From positions 1 through 64,000 of the forward strand of contig JAAZNF010000092.1 in assembly GCA_012798435.1 (NCBI GenBank): DNA of 64,000 nt, given 5' to 3'. Position 1 is the stretch's first letter. Each line of letters begins with the position of its first letter. The DNA comes from Myxococcales bacterium (GTDB lineage: Bacteria; Myxococcota; B64-G9). A program made the position numbers and the translations under genes. The notes below the pieces were generated by a model. That model did not search any database and was not told the DNA's origin. It saw only the letters and a program-made list of their open reading frames with translations. Shown here in pieces: positions 33,522-44,430 of this stretch.

Positions 33522-36500
33522 TCAACCGCGAACTGGATTTCTCCGACGGAGAGCGACGAGCAGGAAGACGGCCAGCGTCAGCCCGCCCGAGGACGAGGTT
33601 TGACAGCCGCCCCCGCTCTCGTCCACCGGGTCCACCCGCAGGGTGACCGGCACCGTGCGGCCCGGCGCGCCCGGCGCGGTGAAGAGCAGCAATCCCGAGT
33701 AGGAGCCCGCCGGTTGCGCGGACACCGACACCGACACCACTCCGTCCCCGCTCCCCGAGGCGGGCGCGGCCGAGAGCCAGTTGCCGGCGGCGAGCACGGT
33801 CCAGTCGAGCGCGCCACCCCCCGCGTTGCGGACCGCGAGCGCCTGCGGGTCGGGCGCGGCGGTGCCTTCGCGCATCGAAAAGTCGAGCCGCTCGGGCGAG
33901 AGCGAGAAGGCGGGAGGGGGTTCCACCACCTCGAAGGCTATCGGCACCGCCAGCGGCGAGTTCTTGGCGCCGGCGGCGGTGATCCACAGGGTGGCGACGT
34001 AGTTTCCGGGGTCGAGGCCCGTGGCGTCCGCCTGGACATCCAGCACCGCGGGTAGGGTGCCCTGCGCCGGTTCGAGGTGGAGCCAGGGTTGGTCGGAGGA
34101 GACGCTGAACGCCAGAGCTGCGGCGGTGGTGGCGCTGAGGTGCAGCAGCTGGACCGCGGTGGGGCCGAGCCCGGCTTGCTGCTGGAAAACAAGCGACGAC
34201 GGTCGTGCCATGAGCACGTCGGGCTCGAGGCCCAACGCCATGTTGGCCAGGAAGGCCGCGTCGTCGATCTCGCCCACCGAGGAGGGCCAGAAGCCGACCA
34301 TGGGGTAGGCGCCGCCCTGGTAGTCGAAGTACTCCAGCATGAAGCCGAAGGAGTCCCCCGGCGCCCGTTTCAGGTAGCTCTGCTGCATGTCGATGCGCGC
34401 CTCCACGATGCGCGAGCCGGCCTGCATGCCGAAGGCCGCCTGGACGCCCGGCGGGTTGTACTCGACCGGTCCCGTGGTGAAGCCGTTGCCGGCGTTGTAG
34501 GCGGTCTGGAAAGTGGTGGTCCCCTCGCCGTAGAAGCCGAACACCCCTTCGCTTCCGGGCGCGGCCGGCCAGCGATCGTCGTTGTCGTTGTCGAAGAGCA
34601 GGATGAGCGCATCGCTCGTCTCGGGGGTGGGATCGTCGAGCAAGCGCAGGCCCAGGTACAGGTAGCGGCCGTCGTGGACCATCTTGCCCACCGAGTAACC
34701 GGGGGCCACCAGCCCCACGTCCATGAAGGCCGCCTCCGGGTACTCGTCGTCGCCGATCGTTCCATCGAGCACCGGCGGTGCGGCCACGAAGGGGACGGCC
34801 CGGTCCGCCACCTCCAGCACGAAGAGCTGGACCGGCACCGTCTGGGGCGAGTTCTGGGCCGCAGGGCAGCGGATGCTCAGCGAGCCCGCGAAGTAGCCCG
34901 GCGCCATGCCCTGGATGTCCGCCTGCAAGGTGAGCTCGGCCGGGGCGGTCCCCGAAGCGGGGGTGACCTCCAGCCAGGGCTGATCGGCCGAGGCGGTGAA
35001 GGCGAGCTCGCCGCCACCGTCGTTGCGCACGTGGATGCGCTGCGGGTACGACTTCGCATCACCGGCCCGGGCCACCAGTTGCACCGGCCCGGCCGGGAGC
35101 CCGATGAGCGGGGTGTCGCTCTGCGAGGTGTGGATGGCGAGGGCCGGATCGCCGAACAGGGTGAGCGAGTAGAGCTGCCAGCGCACGTAGCGGTCGGCCG
35201 CGAAGGCGGCGGCTTCGATGCGCGAGCGGTTGTGGATCTCGCCGAGGCGGTGCAGGCCATGGCCGAACACCGCGTCCCAGAAGGTGCGCTGCAAGAGATC
35301 CCCCACGCCGAAGCGGGTGAACATCACCACCCCGAAGGCGCCGTGCGCGCCGAGGAGCAGGTGCTCGGCGAACGAGTCCTGCGGGCTCACCCGGTTCTCG
35401 GAGTAGACCGGGTCGAGGCGGTTGTCGAACGAGCCCGGGTAACAGCCGCCGCTGTAGTCGAAGAAGGCAAATTCGTTCTCCAGCCGCTGGTCCAAGACGT
35501 CGCAGTTGAGGCGCATGTTGTCGTTGGTCATGGAGTGGCCCACGTGGTTCAAGAGGTGGACGCCGCCGTTCAGCACCGCCAGGATCTCGTCTTGGGTCCA
35601 CTCGTCGTGGCCGGTCATGGGCTCGCACAGGCGGTGGATCTCGAAGAAGGCGCTGTCTGCGAAGCCGCGGGTGGGGATGCCCTCCGCGGCCGAACCGTCG
35701 ATCAACATGTCCAGCATCTCGCAGCCGAACGCCCCCGGGGCCAGGATCTCGCCCGCGAACCAGGCGCTCTTCAGGCCGTCGTCGCGGCGCGGCGCGTACT
35801 CAAGCGTCTTCTTCACGAAGTGGGCGATCTCGGCGCAGCTATCGGCCGGGGCGCGGCCCACGGCGATGTCCGGCAGCAGGTCCGGCTCGTCGTCCTCCTC
35901 GCCGAAGACGCGGTTGCGGTTCTTGTCGAAGTCGCCGTCCAGGGCCGCGTAGTACAGGTCGGAGACCAGATTGAGCTCCGGCCCGCCGTAGTCGATGTCG
36001 CCCCACAGGCCGCGGGCGGGGACGATGGGGGATTCGGTCTCGCCGCCCACCACCGCCAGATCGGCGTCCCCGGCCAGGAGCACGAAGTCGCTGCCGCGCT
36101 CGTGGTACTCGCGGGCGATGAAGGCGCGCAGCTTCTCGGCGTCGTCGCCTTCCGAGAAGGCGGCGCGCACCTCGTCCATGGTGACGAGGCGGGCCGGCAA
36201 GCCTTCCGCGGTGCGGGCCGCGGCGAGCGCCTGCAGGTTGTCGGGGCCGGGGCAGCTCTCCAGGCCGGCCCCGGTCACGATGAGGTAGCGCGTCTCGCCG
36301 TCCTTGGCCGGGGGGCGGACGGGGTACGCCGAGAGCGTCTTGGGGTTCTCCACGAGATCCGAAAGCCAGGCGAGATCGCGCTCCCGGCCACGGTAGGTCG
36401 GGGGAAGGTTCTTGCCCGGCGCGGTGGTGACGCGCAGCTCCACGCGAAAGATCTGGCGGAGCTCGCCGGATCGCGGCCGGTACTCGAGCGGCCGCAGCAG

Positions 36501-36941
36501 CACGGGGAGGATGGGCACGCCGCGCGAGAACTGGACGCTGGCGGGTTCGACCCGTGCGGTCGGGTGGGGCCGTTCGCCGAGGTACAGATCCAGGTCCGGC
36601 TGGGTGAACGGGCGCAGCCCGCGGTGGCTGGTGGGGTACTTTCGCTGCGCCGGGAAGATCACGTGGCTGCCCGGCAGGATGCCCTCGGAGAGGACGCGGG
36701 TCTCGACGGTAAGCAGCGCTTCGTTCGGCGGCAGGGCCACCATGATGGCCCGCGCGGGGAGCTCCGGCGCGCCGGGCCGGCCGGACGGCTCGTAGCCCGG
36801 AATGCGCGCGTGGGTGAAGCCCTGGGCGTCCTGCGCGAGATCCGCCGCCGGCACGTCGATGACAAGCTCGACCACTCCGGCCGAGACGGTCAGGGGAAGG
36901 AGCGCCAGCACACACGGGACGAAGAGCAGCTTGGGTTTCAT
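33522..36941 (-). CDS. Gingipain-like (C25) cysteine protease with BACON-like domains and C-terminal hydrophobic sorting tail
   Basis: This 1139-residue protein has a signal peptide (residues 1-21, ending VSAG). A propeptide-like region and a C25 catalytic domain (about 190-600) follow, with H466/H469 in NHVGHS and C500 in YSGGCYPGSFD. Then come a BACON-like domain (SADQPWLEVTPASGTAP), a CBM9-like region (about 750-930) and two more BACON-like copies. Its end (GGGCQTSSSGG, hydrophobic helix, RRR) is a MYXO-CTERM-like tail. It is the paralogue of 14297-18457, with the same domain order but lacking the FN3 and Ig parts. GGAGG precedes the ATG. Confidence 0.87.
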   Translation of the reverse strand: MKPKLLFVPCVLALLPLTVSAGVVELVIDVPAADLAQDAQGFTHARIPGYEPSGRPGAPELPARAIMVALPPNEALLTVETRVLSEGILPGSHVIFPAQRKYPTSHRGLRPFTQPDLDLYLGERPHPTARVEPASVQFSRGVPILPVLLRPLEYRPRSGELRQIFRVELRVTTAPGKNLPPTYRGRERDLAWLSDLVENPKTLSAYPVRPPAKDGETRYLIVTGAGLESCPGPDNLQALAAARTAEGLPARLVTMDEVRAAFSEGDDAEKLRAFIAREYHERGSDFVLLAGDADLAVVGGETESPIVPARGLWGDIDYGGPELNLVSDLYYAALDGDFDKNRNRVFGEEDDEPDLLPDIAVGRAPADSCAEIAHFVKKTLEYAPRRDDGLKSAWFAGEILAPGAFGCEMLDMLIDGSAAEGIPTRGFADSAFFEIHRLCEPMTGHDEWTQDEILAVLNGGVHLLNHVGHSMTNDNMRLNCDVLDQRLENEFAFFDYSGGCYPGSFDNRLDPVYSENRVSPQDSFAEHLLLGAHGAFGVVMFTRFGVGDLLQRTFWDAVFGHGLHRLGEIHNRSRIEAAAFAADRYVRWQLYSLTLFGDPALAIHTSQSDTPLIGLPAGPVQLVARAGDAKSYPQRIHVRNDGGGELAFTASADQPWLEVTPASGTAPAELTLQADIQGMAPGYFAGSLSIRCPAAQNSPQTVPVQLFVLEVADRAVPFVAAPPVLDGTIGDDEYPEAAFMDVGLVAPGYSVGKMVHDGRYLYLGLRLLDDPTPETSDALILLFDNDNDDRWPAAPGSEGVFGFYGEGTTTFQTAYNAGNGFTTGPVEYNPPGVQAAFGMQAGSRIVEARIDMQQSYLKRAPGDSFGFMLEYFDYQGGAYPMVGFWPSSVGEIDDAAFLANMALGLEPDVLMARPSSLVFQQQAGLGPTAVQLLHLSATTAAALAFSVSSDQPWLHLEPAQGTLPAVLDVQADATGLDPGNYVATLWITAAGAKNSPLAVPIAFEVVEPPPAFSLSPERLDFSMREGTAAPDPQALAVRNAGGGALDWTVLAAGNWLSAAPASGSGDGVVSVSVSAQPAGSYSGLLLFTAPGAPGRTVPVTLRVDPVDESGGGCQTSSSGGLTLAVFLLVALRRRNPVRG

Positions 36942-37021
36942 CGTGCGCCTCCATGGAATGTTCATCACCTGGGCCACTGTCCTATCGACCGTGCCAGCCG
37001 GAAGAAATGGGAACACAATTT

Positions 37022-37900
37022 TTATCCGGCACAGGGCCAGTTCGCGGGCGGGGCCTGCCCGGGGGCGAGCGCGGAGTGGGCGGTCACCGAGATCAGGGTG
37101 ATGTCGGTGCACACGCCGCCGGGTTGTTCCATGCGCTGATAGGTGTAGGTGAGGGAGCGGCCGTCGGGGGCGCACTCGAACACCCAGTCGGTGGGCACCT
37201 CGTCGGGCGGCACCTCCAGGCTCTCGGCGCCGCCGTCGTGCATGGGGGGAGTCTCCTGGCACATCTGGTACTGCAGGCTCGGCAGCGGGTAGAGGGTGAC
37301 GAACAGCTCGACGTCCGGGGGGAGCCACTGTCCCCGGCCGGGCCCGGTCCAGTGGTAGATGTTCAGGCCGGGCTTCACCACGGAGATGTCGGAGAGATCC
37401 CCTTCGAACTCGTAGAGGGAGTAGGACTCCAGCGGGCCGAGGATGAAGTCGATAGGTTCCACCGTTCCCGGCGGCAGCAGGTCGAGGCGGTGATTGTGGT
37501 TGCGGTCGTCGTAGAACAGCAGACCCCCGATGGCCACCCGTAGATCGCGGCCGGCGAGCGCGGGGTCGAGGATCTCGGCCGGGTGGAGGACTTCCTGGGG
37601 TGGCAGGCGGGGGAAGCCGATGGCGAACCGGCCCGCCTGGCTCGGATCGATGCGGGCGTCCTGGGCCACGTTGGCCACCGAGCCGTAGCCCTGGAGGTCG
37701 AGGGTCTCGATCCACACCGCCGCGGCCCGCAGGCTCGAAGTGTCGATCTGCTCCGAGCCCAGGTAGATGCGGCCGCGGATGGTCCACAGCGCCGCGCCCT
37801 CGTGGCCGGGAGGGAACAGGGCCTCGCAGCCCAGGCCGAGCGCAAGCAGCAGTACCAGCATCGGCCGGATCGGCACAGGGATGGCGATGAAACCGCTCAC
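37022..37900 (-). CDS. Putative lipoprotein of unknown function
   Basis: This 292-residue protein has a hydrophobic N-terminus with a lipobox-like LALGLGC (Cys at about residue 25 of the GTG-start version). It is beta-rich and no family is recognised. A segment DDRNHNHRLD resembles an Asp/Asn calcium-binding loop. The start is uncertain because no ribosome binding site is visible before GTG at 37900; an ATG at 37861 directly precedes the hydrophobic stretch. It ends 80 bases upstream of the protease start on the same strand, so the two may be co-transcribed. Confidence 0.7.
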   Translation of the reverse strand: MSGFIAIPVPIRPMLVLLLALGLGCEALFPPGHEGAALWTIRGRIYLGSEQIDTSSLRAAAVWIETLDLQGYGSVANVAQDARIDPSQAGRFAIGFPRLPPQEVLHPAEILDPALAGRDLRVAIGGLLFYDDRNHNHRLDLLPPGTVEPIDFILGPLESYSLYEFEGDLSDISVVKPGLNIYHWTGPGRGQWLPPDVELFVTLYPLPSLQYQMCQETPPMHDGGAESLEVPPDEVPTDWVFECAPDGRSLTYTYQRMEQPGGVCTDITLISVTAHSALAPGQAPPANWPCAG

Positions 37901-37940
37901 GGGGAGAGGCTACACCAATGCCCGCTCGCGCGCCAGGCGC

Positions 37941-39533
37941 TCAGTAGCGATACAGGAGGTCCAGCGCGCCTCGTAACGAAGGAACGGCGTCGAGCGTCTC
38001 GCCCTCCGATGCGGCTCGCTCCGCTCCCAGCAGCGAGGAGCGCAGGCCGAGGCGCAGGGAAAGCCGGGAGGAGAGCGGCAGCCGGTACGAGAGGTCCAGG
38101 CAGCCGCCGAGAGCGAGCCCGAGCCGGGTGGTTCGATCCGGGACTTCGATGCCAGCCTTTCGCAGTCGCGCGGCGTCCCGGTTGAGACGCGCCTGGTGTA
38201 CCAGCAGAGCCTCGAACCCGCCCGCCAGGTCCAGCCGGCCCGGCCCGGCGAAGAAGCGGAAGGCCAGCAGCGCGCTGGCCGAGAGCGACACTTCTTCGGT
38301 CTGGAATGGCTCATGCTCGTAGCGGGCCACGCCCAGGCCCACGTCGCCGGCGACGACCAGACCTCCGAAGGCTCGTTCCAGAGACAGGCGTGGCCCCTGG
38401 CGCGCCACCCACTCGCCGGCGAAGCGATCCATGCGCAGCTCGTAGCCCAACCCGAACGCCAGGGGGTGGAGATCGAGGCGCCCGCCCCGCCGCGCCACCA
38501 CCTCGTAGGGCCGCTCGGCAAAGTCGCTGGCCGAAAGCCGGTGTCGGCCGCCGAACGGCAGCTCCACCTCGGCCACCGAGAAACGATCCCGGTCGCGCCG
38601 CTGCACCAGCAGCCGCCCCGGCGGCACCGCCAGCGAGAGCGGCTGCGCGGGCGAGGCTACCGCCTCCGCGACCAGCGCGCCGGAGGGCTGGACAAAGACC
38701 AGGTAGCGCGACTCGGGGCCGGCGGGCAGGATGAGCGAGGCCGAGGCCACGGCGGGCTCGGTGAGCACCAGTTCGCCGAAGCCCGAGAGTTCCAGGTCGA
38801 AGGCGGGCCGCTGGGGCGAACTCCCGCCACCGGCGGCGTGCCGCACGGTCTGGCGGAAGGCGAAGGTGTAGGCCTCGAGCAGCGTCACTCGGCCGTCGCC
38901 ATCCAGATCGCCCGCGCCGCGCAAGCCCGAGAGCCAGTAGTGGGTGAACACCGCCCCGCCCAGGGCGTCCGACTCGTGCGCGGGCTCGCCCTGCTGGGTG
39001 GACTGGATCACCACCACCCCGGCGGCGCTGGTGGAGGGCAGTACCCCGATGTCGAAACTGGGCGCGGGGCGTACACCCCGCCGGGTCGCCGCGCGCTCGA
39101 TCTGGCAGGCGTCGAGCACCACCAGCTTGATCCCCGCGGGGAGCAGGCGCAGCCGCTCCATGAGCCGCGCTCGCGCCAACGGTTCCTCGGCCAGGTGGAG
39201 GTTGTCCCGATCGCCATGGCCGGCGAAGTAGAAGATCACCGTGGCGGCACGGGCCGCCAGGATGTTCTGCCGCAGGCGCTCCTCGAGGTGGAGGATGGCC
39301 CGCTCCACGGCGGCACCGTCCGGGCCGCGCAGCAGGATCAGATCCTCGGGCCGCACCCTCCCCAGATCGAGCAGGATGCGGGCGAAGCGCTCGGCGTCCC
39401 GCTCGGCGAAGCGCAACGGATCCTCGTCGGGCTCGCCCAGGTTGTGGCCGATCACCAGCGCCAGCCGCCACTCGGCCCGGGCCGTGGGTGCCAGCAGGAC
39501 AAGGCTCGCGGCCAGCAGCAGGCGAGCGCTCAC
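37941..39533 (-). CDS. Exported caspase-fold (C14) peptidase with predicted outer-membrane beta-barrel C-terminus
   Basis: This 530-residue protein has a signal peptide (residues 1-20, TARAEW). A caspase-like domain follows (about 22-250) with H106 in YFAGHGD and C143 in VVLDACQ, the His-Cys dyad of clan CD. An EF-hand-like loop lies near residue 215 (DLDGDGRVTLLEA). From about residue 270 the sequence is a series of amphipathic beta-strands, and the protein ends LDLLYRY with an aromatic terminal residue, as outer-membrane barrels do. The GTG at 39533 overlaps the anti-sigma stop (GTGA). It is the third gene of the sigma/anti-sigma/caspase operon. Confidence 0.82.
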   Translation of the reverse strand: MSARLLLAASLVLLAPTARAEWRLALVIGHNLGEPDEDPLRFAERDAERFARILLDLGRVRPEDLILLRGPDGAAVERAILHLEERLRQNILAARAATVIFYFAGHGDRDNLHLAEEPLARARLMERLRLLPAGIKLVVLDACQIERAATRRGVRPAPSFDIGVLPSTSAAGVVVIQSTQQGEPAHESDALGGAVFTHYWLSGLRGAGDLDGDGRVTLLEAYTFAFRQTVRHAAGGGSSPQRPAFDLELSGFGELVLTEPAVASASLILPAGPESRYLVFVQPSGALVAEAVASPAQPLSLAVPPGRLLVQRRDRDRFSVAEVELPFGGRHRLSASDFAERPYEVVARRGGRLDLHPLAFGLGYELRMDRFAGEWVARQGPRLSLERAFGGLVVAGDVGLGVARYEHEPFQTEEVSLSASALLAFRFFAGPGRLDLAGGFEALLVHQARLNRDAARLRKAGIEVPDRTTRLGLALGGCLDLSYRLPLSSRLSLRLGLRSSLLGAERAASEGETLDAVPSLRGALDLLYRY

Positions 39534-40276
39534 GGTGCCTCCGGATCCAGCAGGAGCTGGTGCGCCACGCCTTCCAGGGTGCGGCCTTGCCGCACCGCGA
39601 ACTCCGCCTCGACGAGCAAGCTGTCGATGGCGAAGGGCGCCGGGCGGATCACCAGCAGTAGCCGCGCCGGCGCGCCGCCTTCCAGCGCCGCCGAACCCGG
39701 CAGGAAGGACGTGCCCGCGATCTCGAATGGGGGCGCGGCGCGGGATGCCGGTAGCACCGGCAGGGCCCGGGCGCTCTCCAGTGCCACCAGGGCGGCGTAG
39801 GCGCGCTGTCCCGGAGGCAGCGCGATCTCGTAGCGCAGCCGATCGCCCGGCCGGGGACGATGGTCGCCGAGGAGCGCGCGCTGTCCTTCTCGTTCCAGAT
39901 ACACCCGGACCACCGCTGCGGCGCCGCGCCAGCGCTCGCCCTCCGCGGCCGGGCGCCACAGCAGCACCGCGATCAGCAGCAGGGCGGCGGTGGCGGAGGC
40001 GGCCAGCAAGAACGGCCAGCGGGGCCGGGGCGCTGCGCCTGACGCGGCACGGGCCAACACGCTGGCGGCGAAGGTCGCCGGCGGCGAGCGCGCCTCGAGC
40101 GCCTCCTGTTCTCCTCGGCACGCCTCGACATACTCCTCGCAGGCGCGGCAGGATGCCAGGTGGTCTGCGATGCGCTTCCACTCTTCGCCCGACGCTTCCT
40201 GCGCCAGCCAGCGCTCCAGATCCCGGCGTGGCGGGTGCCCGGTGCGGCCATCGAAATCGGAAAGCAAGACATGCAT
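39530..40276 (-). CDS. Zinc-finger (HxxxCxxC) anti-sigma factor, single-pass membrane protein
   Basis: This 248-residue protein has the zinc-binding anti-sigma motif H39, C43, C46 (DHLASCRAC) in a short cytoplasmic domain and one transmembrane helix (about residues 87-107, LLAASATAALLLIAVLLW). A periplasmic beta-rich domain of about 140 residues may sense an extracytoplasmic signal. The ATG at 40276 follows AAGGGA by nine bases; an upstream in-frame ATG at 40285 abuts that sequence and is less likely. The gene lies 57 bases after the ECF sigma factor and overlaps the caspase gene by four bases (GTGA). Confidence 0.85.
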   Translation of the reverse strand: MHVLLSDFDGRTGHPPRRDLERWLAQEASGEEWKRIADHLASCRACEEYVEACRGEQEALEARSPPATFAASVLARAASGAAPRPRWPFLLAASATAALLLIAVLLWRPAAEGERWRGAAAVVRVYLEREGQRALLGDHRPRPGDRLRYEIALPPGQRAYAALVALESARALPVLPASRAAPPFEIAGTSFLPGSAALEGGAPARLLLVIRPAPFAIDSLLVEAEFAVRQGRTLEGVAHQLLLDPEAP

Positions 40277-40333
40277 CGCGTCCATTCCCTTCGTCTGGTT
40301 AGACCGAGATGGCATGGGTATTTGGGAACTCGG

Positions 40334-40870
40334 TCAAGTCCTGGCACCGGATTTCCACCGGACGGCCCGTTCAGCGAGCGCCCGGAGTTTCTTTCCCACC
40401 GTGCGCCGCGACCAGCCGAGCTCCACGGCGATCCGCTCCTGCGGCAAGCCGTCCAGGTAGTGCAGCAGAGCCAGGCGTTTCAACTTGTCGGGCAGCCGAT
40501 GGAAGAACCGCCCCAGCACCTCGCGCGCCTCCGAGCCGAGAGCCTCGTCGATGGGCGTCGGTTCTCGCGCCAGCGCCGCCTCGTCCACCGGCTCCTCGCG
40601 CCGCCGCCGGCGTAGCCGGTCGAAACAGCAGCGCTCGGCGGTGCGGTAGAGCCAGGACAGCGGCACCCGCTCGCCCTCCAGGCTGGCGCCGTACCTGAGC
40701 AGGCGCATGAACACCTCTTGCAGGGCGTCCTCGGCCTCGGCGGGATCGCGCAGGAGAAGCCGGCAGCGGCGCAGCACCAGCGCGCCACAGCGCCGGTACA
40801 GTTCGGCGATCGCCGCTTCGTCCAGGGGCGGGCGCGGTGGCTTGATGGGAAATGCCAACCCGGGCACCAT
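40334..40870 (-). CDS. ECF-type RNA polymerase sigma factor
   Basis: This 178-residue sigma factor has region 2 (RRCGALVLRRCRLLLRD, EDALQEVFMRLL, SWLYRTAERCCFDRLRRRR) and region 4 (LPDKLKRLALLHYLDGLPQE, IAVELGWSRRTVGKKLRALAERA) and no region 3, as expected of the ECF group. The gene begins the sigma/anti-sigma/caspase operon and probably activates its own promoter after release from the zinc anti-sigma. The start at 40870 is chosen as the first Met close to the conserved part; no strong ribosome binding site is visible, so it could be a few codons later. Confidence 0.88.
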   Translation of the reverse strand: MVPGLAFPIKPPRPPLDEAAIAELYRRCGALVLRRCRLLLRDPAEAEDALQEVFMRLLRYGASLEGERVPLSWLYRTAERCCFDRLRRRRREEPVDEAALAREPTPIDEALGSEAREVLGRFFHRLPDKLKRLALLHYLDGLPQERIAVELGWSRRTVGKKLRALAERAVRWKSGART

Positions 40871-40989
40871 GTTCGGCCGGGACGTTAGCCGACAGGCTAT
40901 GGAGACGCAAGCGCCCGTGGGGTCAGTGGCATCCACACGCGAGATCTGCTAGCGTCATTCCGGCCGCTATGATCATCGGGAGGCTCCGC

Positions 40990-41851
40990 ATGCGGGCGTG
41001 GACGTTGACTTTGCTGCTCGTCGTGACAGGTTGCGGCGCCGGTGCGCCCCTGAGCTCCGACGACGTGGTGTCGCTGCGCATCCTGCCGGCCGAGATCGAC
41101 CTGTACCTGCTCCTCGAAGCGCAGCTCACCTTCGAATCGCGCACCCTGGACGGGCAGGTGAAGGACGTGGTCGCGAGCCCGGACCTCGATATTTTGGCCA
41201 CTGACCCCGAGGTCGTCCGGCTCGCCGGGCCGGGGCGGATCCAGGGCGCCGCGGCCGGGCGCACGCGGCTGGTGGCGTACTTCGGTGGCCGCCAGGCCGT
41301 CGGCGAGGTGCGGGTGGCGGACGGCGTTCTGGAGGGCATCATCGCCGAGCCCGCCCGGTTGGAGCTCGAAGTCGGACAGCACCGCACGGTGGGCCTGCGG
41401 GGCAGGGTGAGCGACGGAAGCCTGCTGGACATATCCTCGGGTGCGGTGGGCACCCGGTACCGACTGGACAACCCCGGGGTGGCGGCGGTGACCACGGATG
41501 GATGGATCTTTGGCCTGGGCGAGGGCATGGCCACCCTGGTGGCCGAGCATTCCGTCTTTCGCCTGGAGATCCCGGTCCAGGTCGTCGGCCCCGGGCCGCA
41601 CCTGGTGAGCCTGGAGGTGTCTCCCCCGTCGCTGGCGCTGCGGGTGGCCGAGGAGGTCCAACTCGTGGTGAGCGGGCTGTACGACGATGGCAGCCGGCGC
41701 GACGTCAGCGGCGATCCGGCCACCACGTTCATGAGCTCCGACACCGCGGTGGTCGAGGCCGCCGCCACCGGCCGGGTGCGGGCCCGCGGCAAGGGAAGTG
41801 CCGTGGTCACGGTGGGCCACGGCCTGCTGCTGGTGCGCGTGCCGGCGTCGG

Positions 41852-41862
<11 letters not shown>
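40990..41862 (+). CDS. Lipoprotein with bacterial Ig-like (Big_2) domains
   Basis: This 290-residue lipoprotein has a lipobox LVVTGC (C15). It contains three Big_2-type immunoglobulin-like repeats (about residues 25-105, 110-205, 210-290), each opening with a SLRILP/AEPARLELEV/SLEVSPPSLALRV strand and ending in a TRLVAYFGG/ATLVAEHS/AVVTVGHG strand. The ATG at 40990 was chosen because GGGAGG lies six bases upstream; ATG at 40969 is less well spaced. It is likely surface exposed. The gene is divergent from the ECF sigma operon and overlaps the beta-helix gene by 11 bases at its end. Confidence 0.83.
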
Positions 41863-44347
<2,485 letters not shown>

Positions 44348-44430
44348 GCCAGCCTCCTGTGTCTCGCAGGGAAACTACGTCGAACGAACATGGGTTCCCG
44401 GAGAGGGTCATTTCCTTCCCGAGGGGAGGG

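Noticed and set aside
34077-37139. A 1020-codon plus-strand frame over the second C25 protease
   Set aside because: It is antisense to a gene with signal peptide, catalytic motifs and sorting tail, and has no recognisable motif itself.
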